A stretch of 49,866 nt of DNA from Bacteroidota bacterium. GTDB lineage: Bacteria; Bacteroidota; Ignavibacteria; SZUA-365. Each line of letters begins with the position of its first letter. Position 1 is the stretch's first letter. This document shows positions 43,767 through 49,866 of this stretch, in pieces. The stretch spans positions 1 to 49,866 of the forward strand of contig JACZJN010000212.1 in assembly GCA_014860565.1 (NCBI GenBank), given 5' to 3'. The position numbers and the translations under genes were made by a program. The notes under the pieces are model-generated. The model saw only the letters and a program-made list of their open reading frames with translations. It had not been told where the DNA came from and made no database searches.

Positions 43767-46025
43767 TCAGAACTCGAAGCTGAGGCCAACGGTGGGAAGG
43801 AGCGGGAAGAGCGTGAGCTGCTTGAGCTGCCATGCGTCGCTCTCCCAGTCGTAATCGAGATAACGGGAAAACGGGTTCATGCGATTGTAAGTGTTGTACA
43901 GGTTGAAGCTGGCTTTCCAGTCCCAGCCGAACCATTTGAACGCGTAGCTGAAGTTCAGGTCCAGCCGGTGATACGAGGGGAGGCGGTAGCCGTTGCGGTC
44001 GCTGTAGAGCAGCTTGACGGGATCGTTGACATCGAGCTGGTACTGTGCCACGGGAAAGGTGAATGCCTGTCCGGTGCCGTACACCCAGACGGCGGTGAAT
44101 TCCCAGCGTTTTCCGAGACGATAATTCAGCACGATCGAAACGTCATGCCGGCGGTCATAGCGCGGGGGAAACGTATTGCCGTTGTTGAGTTCCGGAAAGG
44201 TGCGGTCGGTCCACGCCAGCGTGTAGCCCAGCCAGCCGGTGAAGCTGCCTTTGCGCTTCTGCACGAATAGCTCGATGCCGTAGCCCTTGCCGTCACCGCG
44301 CGTCAGCTCGTTTTCAAGCGGCGCGAAAATCGAGAAATACGCGTTGTCGCGGAATTCGAGCAGATTGTTCATCGTCTTGTAGTAGCCCTCGACGGAGACG
44401 TTGTACATGCCGTCTTCGAAATCGCGGCTGGCGCCGAGCACATACTGCAGGGAGTACGAAGGCGACAGCGTGCCGGTGGAAGGGAACCACATGTCCGTCG
44501 GCAGCGCGAGATCGTTGCGCGAGACGAGATGCAAAAACTGGTTGGCGCCGATGAACGCGGCCTTGAGCGTCACTTCGTTGTCGAGCGTGTAGAAAGCGGC
44601 GAGCCGTGGTTCGAGCCGGAAGTACGGACCGCGGTCGAAGTAGAAGGCGCGTCCCCCCAGCTGCGCGGTCAGGCGCTCGTTCACTTTCCATTCGTCCTGA
44701 AGGAACAGTGAAACCTCCGTGCCGCGGTGCGTGGGCAGATGCGGATCGAATTCGTAGAATTCGTTCTGGTCCGAAGACGCCTCCGAGGTGAAGGTGTGCA
44801 GCGTGAGTTCCACACCGCCTTTGAAGTTGTGTTCTGCGCTGTGAAAATACTCCGCTTCGCCGCGGAGGGAATAATCGAGAATACCCGACACGGTCTTGAA
44901 GCGGGTGTTGTCCCATTCCACAAGTTCTGAGCCGAAGCGATAATCGCTCACTACCGCGGAAACGTTGGTGAACAGCTTGCTGCCGAAAATGTGCGTCCAG
45001 CGCAGGTTGCCGGCGGTGTTGCCCCAGCTGATATCGAAATCGTCGGACCCGCCGCCCTCGGGATCGCCGATGACGTCACGGCCGAAAAAGCCCGAGAAAA
45101 ACAAACGGTCATTGTCCCCGAGACGGATGTTGCTCTTTGCGACGAGGTCGTAGAAGTAATACGGAAGCGCTTCGTCGGACATCAGTTCCACCAGCCAGTC
45201 GAGGTACACGCGCCTGCCCGAGAGCATAAAGGTAATGTCTTCGTTAATGGGACCATCGATCGTCAGGCGTGAGTCGATCATGCTGATGCCGCCCGCGCCA
45301 CGCAGACGGTCCTGCGCACCCTCGCGCATGGTGACGTCGATGACCGACGACAGTCGTCCGCCGTATTCCGCCGGCATGGCGCCCTTGATCAGCGTCACGT
45401 TGTTGATGGCGTCGGCGTTGAAGGTGGAAAGAAAGCCGCCGAGGTGCGAGGGATTGTACAGCACCATGCGATCGAGCAGCACGAGATTCTGATCGGGACT
45501 CCCCCCGCGGATGTACAATCCGGTGGAAAGCTCCGAGGCTTCCTGTACGCCGGGAAGCAGCTGCAGCGCGCGGAAGAGATCGACCTCGCCGCCGAGTGAA
45601 GGAAGACGGAGTATCTGTTCGATGGGGAGATCGACGGAACTGATGCGCCGGGATTCGTCCTGCCGGTCGGCCTCGATGCTGACTTCTCCCAGTTCGATGA
45701 CGGAGGGCTTGAGTTCGACGAGCAGACGAATTTCATCACTGTTTTTTATCGAGAGCGAACGCGTATCCGTCTGATATCCCACGGCGGATATGCGGAGGGA
45801 ATAGTCGCCCGGATCGAGTCCGGCGATCGCGAAGTAGCCGTAGCGGTTCGTCGCCGCGCCCTTGCCCGTACCGACCAGGATGACGTTCGCCCCGATCACG
45901 GCCTCACCAGAACCCGCTTCCTGCACGGTACCGGAGATAACGCCCTGGGCGCTTGTGATCGCAGGAAGCAGGAGGCAGGAGGCAGGAAGCAGAAGAAACA
46001 CGGCGAAGACAACGAGTCGGTGCAT
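43767..46025 (-). CDS. TonB-dependent receptor with carboxypeptidase-like domain
   Basis: The 752-residue outer-membrane receptor has a signal peptide (MHRLVVFAVFLLLPASCLLL, then PAITSAQ). A carboxypeptidase regulatory-like domain (about 28-113) follows, with GVISGTVQEAGSGEAVIGAN and YGYFAIAGLDPGDYSLRISA. The plug (about 130-240) has LPGVQEASELSTGLYIRGGS and NVTLIKGAMPAEYGGRLSSV. The rest is a 22-strand-type barrel ending TVGLSFEF, as expected. Uptake is energised by TonB-ExbBD. The leader is encoded by heptanucleotide repeats (45961-45995), and no ribosome site precedes the ATG at 46025, which follows a C-rich run. It is followed by the DUF4249-like gene. Ligand not evident. Confidence 0.93.
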   Translation of the reverse strand: MHRLVVFAVFLLLPASCLLLPAITSAQGVISGTVQEAGSGEAVIGANVILVGTGKGAATNRYGYFAIAGLDPGDYSLRISAVGYQTDTRSLSIKNSDEIRLLVELKPSVIELGEVSIEADRQDESRRISSVDLPIEQILRLPSLGGEVDLFRALQLLPGVQEASELSTGLYIRGGSPDQNLVLLDRMVLYNPSHLGGFLSTFNADAINNVTLIKGAMPAEYGGRLSSVIDVTMREGAQDRLRGAGGISMIDSRLTIDGPINEDITFMLSGRRVYLDWLVELMSDEALPYYFYDLVAKSNIRLGDNDRLFFSGFFGRDVIGDPEGGGSDDFDISWGNTAGNLRWTHIFGSKLFTNVSAVVSDYRFGSELVEWDNTRFKTVSGILDYSLRGEAEYFHSAEHNFKGGVELTLHTFTSEASSDQNEFYEFDPHLPTHRGTEVSLFLQDEWKVNERLTAQLGGRAFYFDRGPYFRLEPRLAAFYTLDNEVTLKAAFIGANQFLHLVSRNDLALPTDMWFPSTGTLSPSYSLQYVLGASRDFEDGMYNVSVEGYYKTMNNLLEFRDNAYFSIFAPLENELTRGDGKGYGIELFVQKRKGSFTGWLGYTLAWTDRTFPELNNGNTFPPRYDRRHDVSIVLNYRLGKRWEFTAVWVYGTGQAFTFPVAQYQLDVNDPVKLLYSDRNGYRLPSYHRLDLNFSYAFKWFGWDWKASFNLYNTYNRMNPFSRYLDYDWESDAWQLKQLTLFPLLPTVGLSFEF
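45961..45995 (-). repeat. Heptanucleotide tandem repeat in receptor signal peptide
   Basis: Four GCAGGA(A/G) units in a row (45961-45988) plus a degenerate fifth (GCAGAAG). The coding strand reads YTCCTGC. Since 7 is not a multiple of 3, adding or losing one unit would frameshift the receptor near codon 15. Confidence 0.8.
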
Positions 46026-46108
46026 GGGGGGGACCGGCGTTATGTTTACAACGAATATGTCATGCCGAGTGCGCGGACCGCCAACGCGGGACGCGTGTAT
46101 CGAGGCAT

Positions 46109-46169
46109 GGGTGACGGAAACGATCGCCCCTCGAGACGGACCGCTTCGCGGTCCTCCTCGGGGTGACGG
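46109..46169. repeat. Palindromic interspersed repeat between hflX and receptor
   Basis: GGGTGACGG occurs at 46109-46117 and 46161-46169. Between them GACGGACCGC-TTC-GCGGTCC forms a hairpin with a GAGG/CTCC-type outer stem (46128-46144 with 46148-46163, two mismatched pairs). The pattern resembles short REP-type elements. It covers much of the 168-base gap and no T-run follows. Confidence 0.7.
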
Positions 46170-46193
46170 GCGCGTTATAACATTCGTATCGAT

Positions 46194-47612
46194 TCAAACC
46201 ACCCGCAGCCGGTCGGCATGCACCTTGAGCAGGCGCTGCTCGACGTCGGGAGGAATGATGCAGCGGATGCGGATGTGGTCTTCCTCGTATTTCTCCTCGA
46301 CGATGCGTGCGACGCGATGGAATTCGGCGCTGAGGCTGAAATCGGGGGGACGGATCTCGAACTCTTTTTCCCGGTGCTGCTCTTCGGCCATCAGGAGAAT
46401 CGCTGCGCTGAGTTCCCCGATGTTCATGCCGCGCGCGGCGGAGATGAACACCGAGTACGGGTATTCGCCCCGGAGTCCGGCCATGGTGCCGGGATTCTCG
46501 AGGCGATCGATTTTATTGAACACCATGATCGTCGGCTTGTCGTCGGCGTGCAGTTCCTTGAGCGTATCGCGCACGACTTCGATCTGATCCTTGAAATACG
46601 GATGCGAAATATCCACCACGTGCAGGATGATATCCGATTCAACGACTTCGTCGAGTGTGCTTTTGAACGAGGCGATCAGGCGCGTCGGGAGCTTGCGGAT
46701 AAAGCCGACGGTGTCGGACATCAGCAACGCGCGGCCTTCTATTTCCACCGAGCGCACGGTGGAATCGAGCGTGGCAAAGAGCATGTCCTCGACCAGCACG
46801 TCCGATCCTGTGAGCATGTTGAGAAGAGTGGATTTCCCCACGTTGGTGTAGCCGACGAGGGAGACGCGGGTGATGTCCTTGCGTCCTTTTCGCTGCGTTG
46901 CGCGCTGACGGTCGATGCGGTCGAGTTTTTCTTTCAGATGCGCGATGCGGTCGCGCACGATGCGGCGATCGGTTTCGATCTGGGTTTCGCCCGGACCCTT
47001 GGTGCCGATGCCGCCGTACTGCTTCGAAAGGTGGGTCCACATGCGCGTGAGCCGCGGCAGCATGTACTGCAGCTGCGCGAGTTCGACCTGTGTTTTCGCG
47101 GCGTTGGAACGCGCGTGCATGGCGAAGATGTCGAGAATGAGCGCCGTGCGGTCGAGCACCTTGCGGTTGAGTGCGCGCTCGAGATTGCGCTGCTGCACGG
47201 GCGTGAGGTCGTCGTCGAAAATCACCGTTTGCACGTCGAGGGCTTCGCAGCGCTCGGCGAGATACTCCGCCTTGCCCTTGCCGATGAACGTGGTTACGCT
47301 GATCGTCGAACGGTTCTGCAGGACCTTCTCGACGATCTCCGCGCCGGCGGTCTCTGTCAGCAGTTCCAGCTCGTCGAGATGTTCGTCGGTTTCGTAGCGC
47401 ATCTGCGATTTCTGACGCGTCACGCCGACGAGAATCACCCGTTCGGTTTTCCGCGCGGTGTCGTGAATTCTGTCCGCGAGCTTGACGTACTTCTTCTCCT
47501 CCTCTTCCTCCTCGGGCTCGATGGGCGGCTCGAAGTAGGGTTCGTCGTCGTCGGCGAATTCGTTTTCGTCGTCTTCGAATTCTTCTTCGTATGTGTCGTT
47601 GTCTTCGGTCAT
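46194..47612 (-). CDS. hflX: GTPase HflX
   Basis: HflX is a ribosome-associated GTPase that splits stalled ribosomes under stress. The 472-residue protein has the family signature GIGTKGPGETQIETDRR (201-217), G1 GYTNVGKST (254-262), G3 DTVGFIRKLP, G4 NKIDR, and the N-terminal glycine-rich HflX domain with DDLTPVQQRNLE. An unusual feature is a strongly acidic N-terminal extension (residues 1-40, mostly Asp/Glu, MTEDNDTYEEEFEDDENEFA) ahead of KYVKLADRIHD. The start at 47612 is the first ATG; a later start would remove the acidic part. The gene is well separated on both sides by repeat-bearing gaps, so it is likely transcribed alone. Confidence 0.96.
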   Translation of the reverse strand: MTEDNDTYEEEFEDDENEFADDDEPYFEPPIEPEEEEEEKKYVKLADRIHDTARKTERVILVGVTRQKSQMRYETDEHLDELELLTETAGAEIVEKVLQNRSTISVTTFIGKGKAEYLAERCEALDVQTVIFDDDLTPVQQRNLERALNRKVLDRTALILDIFAMHARSNAAKTQVELAQLQYMLPRLTRMWTHLSKQYGGIGTKGPGETQIETDRRIVRDRIAHLKEKLDRIDRQRATQRKGRKDITRVSLVGYTNVGKSTLLNMLTGSDVLVEDMLFATLDSTVRSVEIEGRALLMSDTVGFIRKLPTRLIASFKSTLDEVVESDIILHVVDISHPYFKDQIEVVRDTLKELHADDKPTIMVFNKIDRLENPGTMAGLRGEYPYSVFISAARGMNIGELSAAILLMAEEQHREKEFEIRPPDFSLSAEFHRVARIVEEKYEEDHIRIRCIIPPDVEQRLLKVHADRLRVV

Positions 47613-47660
47613 ATTGCTGTCAAAGGTGGAAAAAAAGATCTACGCAACTCAACGTCCCCT

Positions 47661-47688
47661 GTAGGGGTGCAGCATGCTGCGCCCCTAC
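47661..47688. repeat. 28-base near-perfect palindrome
   Basis: GTAGGGGTGCAGCA pairs with TGCTGCGCCCCTAC with one T·G wobble. It lies in the 93-base gap between the BatA-like gene and hflX. The GTAGGGGCGCA...TGCGCCCCTAC form is a repeat type I have seen in varied bacterial genomes (recollection, unchecked). It could end transcription on either strand only weakly, as no T-run follows. Confidence 0.8.
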
Positions 47689-47705
47689 TAAGCGGTTGAC
47701 CATGT

Positions 47706-49829
47706 TTACGAATCCACAGGCTTTCTTTCGCGTGCGATGAGCATTTCGAGCACCGCGCAGAGCATCGCGAGTGCGAGCATGTATTTCCACAACTCGACGC
47801 CGAAGCGGAGCTGGGTGACGGCCTGCTTGACGTTGGCCCCGTGCGCAAGTTCGGCGATCTGCGTAATGCCGAGACGCGCAAAGAAATCCTTTCGCGTCTG
47901 ATCGTCAGCTCGCGCAAGATCCGATTCAACGGGATCGGTATTCACAGCAATGGCGCGGAGGATATCCTTTCCGCTGTTCAGGGTATAAAGGCCCGGCATG
48001 GCCGGGGATTCGATCGGAAAGACCATCCCGGAGGGCAGGGCTTTCGGGACGATGCGCTGCATTGCATCGTCGGGTCCGCGCAGCTCGAACAGCTGATCGC
48101 CGGCCAGTGCGTTCGAAACGGTGACCTCGGTATTCGCTCCCATCACGAGATCCATCGCGTTGTCTTCACGCGCGGCAAGATAGAACATCGCGCGGTTGAG
48201 CAGCGGGAGGAAGAGTCCCTTGAAGGGGAAATCGGACCAGCGCAGATCGGGCGAGACGGCGAAGACCAGCACACGGCCCTTGTCCACCTTCGCATCGAGC
48301 AGGAAGGCATCGCCGGCGCGGGTGCCGATCACTTCGCGTGCATTCTCATCGCCGTGCAAGCGGACACTGTAATAGAGGCGCGGAGATTCCACCTCGGGCT
48401 GCTTTCCTTCGGGCGTGTTTTCGAACATGCCGGAGAACAGCGGATGATCGAAGTCGATTTTGCCGAAGCTGACGAAGGAACCGTTATCGGTGAGCGAACC
48501 GGTCACGCCCGATGCTGCAGGGAGTCCCAGCCGGGGGAGCAAGGTGTTGCTCCATGCGTCGACGCTGCCGTTCGCATCCGGAAAGAGCATGACGCTGCCG
48601 CCATCGCGTACCCAGGAGGCCAGGCGCTGCGTGAACGCATCGGAGAGCGCCTGCGCGCCGAGCAGTACGACGACATCGTAGCGCGATAGGTTGGCCGAAA
48701 GCAGTTGTCCGCTGCCCATCGCATCGACCGCGAAACTCTTCACCGCTTCCGGATCCGCGGCGGCAGGATTGAGCGCAAGGCCTATGAGCTTGGCGTCCTG
48801 TCCCCCGGCCGGACCCAGCAGCACGTTCAGCGTCTGCGGGATGTGGAAGCCGAAGTAGCGGCGGTTGTCTTCGGGCAGGCGGTCGTCTTCGAGTTCGACG
48901 AAGCCCGGCACCCAGCCGGCTTGCTTCGGCAGGACGGTGAACTCCACCTGCTGTGTCCCACCAGCCGGGACGTCGACGGTTTTCTGCGCAACGCGTTCGC
49001 CGCCGAGAAATACCGACACGATGGCGTTGGACAACGGCGTCTCGGAGGCGTTGCGCACCGTCGCCGCGATATCCACCGGCTTGCCGGTTTCGAAAATGCT
49101 GTTTTTCACTTCGACCGCGCTGATCGCCGTGTTGCCCTTGTCTCCGTCGCCAACGGGAAGCATGAACACCTTGACATTCGCGTCGAACAGCTGCTGCGGT
49201 GCGCTGCCATCGTCGAAGGTGAACTGCGTGCGCTGGCGGTCGGTAATGAAGTAGACTTCCTTGTTGAAATTGCTGCTGGCCGAGAGCAGCGCGCTCGCGG
49301 CGGTGAGCGCCTGGCGGTAATTGCCATGGGCGTAGGAAACCTGCACACCGTCGATTTCCGTACGCACGGCGTTGAGCGCCGCGGTGAGTTCGTTGGATTT
49401 TTCGGGAGATGTAGTGAGAATCAGGGCTGCGTCATCGCCCGCCTGCAGGAGGTCGACCAGTTCCAATGCCTTTTGCCGCGCCTGCTTGAGCAGCTGTCCG
49501 TGTTCATCGGAACTGAGCATGCTGAAGGAGTTGTCGATAACGATGACCACCGAGCTCTTCGCTGCCGTGCCCGGCAGAAAGCCGAAGCCGCTGCGCAGGG
49601 CGGGACGCGTGAACGCCAGCACCACGAAAATAATGATCAACGTACGCAGCGCCAGCAGCAGCCACTGCTTTAGCTTGAGCTTACGGATCTTGCTGCGCTG
49701 CAATTCCTTGAGAAAAGCGAGCGTGCTGAAATCGATCACGCGCGTCTTGCGCAGGTTCAGCAGATGCAGAATAATGGGTATTGCCGCGGCGGCGAGCGCA
49801 ATCAGGTACAGCGGATTGAGAAAAGTCAT
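47706..49829 (-). CDS. BatA/vWA-domain membrane protein
   Basis: The 707-residue protein opens with the double-anchor BatA N-terminal motif MTFLNPLYLIALAAAAIPII, HLLNLRKTRVIDFSTLAFL, and a second helix (about 57-75). A von Willebrand factor A domain (about 90-215) has the MIDAS motif DNSFSML; the DxSxS is intact. A large beta-rich extracytoplasmic part follows (with VEVKNSIFETGKPVDIAATV). A GATase-like segment lies around 330-460 (VVLLGAQALSDAFTQRLASW). The C-terminal membrane helix is at about 680-700 (WKYMLALAMLCAVLEMLI). In this phylum such genes lie after a MoxR ATPase and a DUF58 gene, forming an aerotolerance/stress complex. Its start overlaps the preceding stop (TATGA). Confidence 0.92.
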   Translation of the reverse strand: MTFLNPLYLIALAAAAIPIILHLLNLRKTRVIDFSTLAFLKELQRSKIRKLKLKQWLLLALRTLIIIFVVLAFTRPALRSGFGFLPGTAAKSSVVIVIDNSFSMLSSDEHGQLLKQARQKALELVDLLQAGDDAALILTTSPEKSNELTAALNAVRTEIDGVQVSYAHGNYRQALTAASALLSASSNFNKEVYFITDRQRTQFTFDDGSAPQQLFDANVKVFMLPVGDGDKGNTAISAVEVKNSIFETGKPVDIAATVRNASETPLSNAIVSVFLGGERVAQKTVDVPAGGTQQVEFTVLPKQAGWVPGFVELEDDRLPEDNRRYFGFHIPQTLNVLLGPAGGQDAKLIGLALNPAAADPEAVKSFAVDAMGSGQLLSANLSRYDVVVLLGAQALSDAFTQRLASWVRDGGSVMLFPDANGSVDAWSNTLLPRLGLPAASGVTGSLTDNGSFVSFGKIDFDHPLFSGMFENTPEGKQPEVESPRLYYSVRLHGDENAREVIGTRAGDAFLLDAKVDKGRVLVFAVSPDLRWSDFPFKGLFLPLLNRAMFYLAAREDNAMDLVMGANTEVTVSNALAGDQLFELRGPDDAMQRIVPKALPSGMVFPIESPAMPGLYTLNSGKDILRAIAVNTDPVESDLARADDQTRKDFFARLGITQIAELAHGANVKQAVTQLRFGVELWKYMLALAMLCAVLEMLIARERKPVDS

Positions 49830-49866
49830 AGGCGGACGCGCCAGTCTCCTGTGATAGCGGAAAGAT
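49826..49866 (-). CDS. C-terminal end of a gene just upstream of the BatA-like gene
   Basis: One minus-strand frame gives LSAITGDWRVRL followed by TGA, whose bases overlap the ATG of the BatA-like gene (CTATGA). Such overlaps are typical of coupled genes. In this family the preceding gene usually encodes a DUF58 protein; the 12 visible residues cannot show that. Confidence 0.35.
   Translation of the reverse strand, partial: LSAITGDWRVRL

Noticed and set aside
46218-47699. 493-codon plus-strand frame opposite hflX
   Set aside because: Antisense to a certain HflX; no motif and no ribosome site, so a shadow of high GC coding.
1-49866. tRNA, rRNA, CRISPR array, transposase or prophage genes
   Set aside because: I looked for cloverleaf arms, regularly spaced repeats with spacers, and DDE/serine recombinase motifs and saw none.

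Overview
The window is a chromosomal segment of a bacterium from the Bacteroidota/Chlorobiota (FCB) side of the tree. Two proteins end in clear type IX secretion (T9SS, Por) sorting domains. There is a TonB-dependent receptor with an N-terminal carboxypeptidase-like domain next to a DUF4249-like lipoprotein, and many outer-membrane barrels and OmpA proteins. Several genes have good GAGG-type ribosome sites, which are unusual in Bacteroidia but normal in Ignavibacteria/Kapabacteria/Chlorobi-like lineages, so I lean towards that group (inference). No tRNA, rRNA, CRISPR, phage or transposase gene was recognised.

Layout. 1-5342: end of a glycine-rich secreted protein, then the two methylmalonyl-CoA mutase subunits (mutA-mutB) with an intrinsic terminator. 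5456-10371: murI, glnD and dnaA, all leftward. Exact or near-exact DnaA boxes lie on both sides of dnaA, and genes diverge from the region upstream of it, so this is the best candidate for the chromosome origin. 10889-13985: rightward barrel protein, LytR_C protein, rsfS and argS. 13989-32456: a long leftward block. It holds barrel proteins, a PpiD/SurA-like membrane-anchored isomerase, a FadL/PorV-like protein, odd lipoproteins, fbp, an anti-sigma-type ATPase, a fused phytol-kinase-like/DUF92 membrane enzyme, two paralogous secreted proteins built on an unnamed repeat (one with an OmpA domain), an HTH-like protein of unknown function and two further envelope proteins.

32904-42220 is a rightward cassette: DUF1800, DUF1501 (Tat-like leader plus T9SS tail), a very large T9SS-sorted LamG/ASH-repeat protein, and a protein with two OmpA-type domains. 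The last genes are close-packed or overlapping, suggesting one surface-protein operon. 42175-49866 is leftward: rsmI, a DUF4249-like lipoprotein, a TonB receptor whose leader is encoded by heptanucleotide repeats, hflX, and a BatA/von Willebrand factor A membrane protein with the tail of a further gene.

Short interspersed repeats and palindromes of several families sit at or near gene junctions (26722-26790, 32688-32763, 36145-36174, 40281-40300, 46109-46169, 47661-47688). The most notable items are the candidate bipartite origin, the kinase fusion, the possibly phase-variable receptor leader, the duplicated-domain/OmpA paralogue pair, the HTH-like protein behind a long hairpin, and the DUF1800/DUF1501/T9SS/OmpA cassette.
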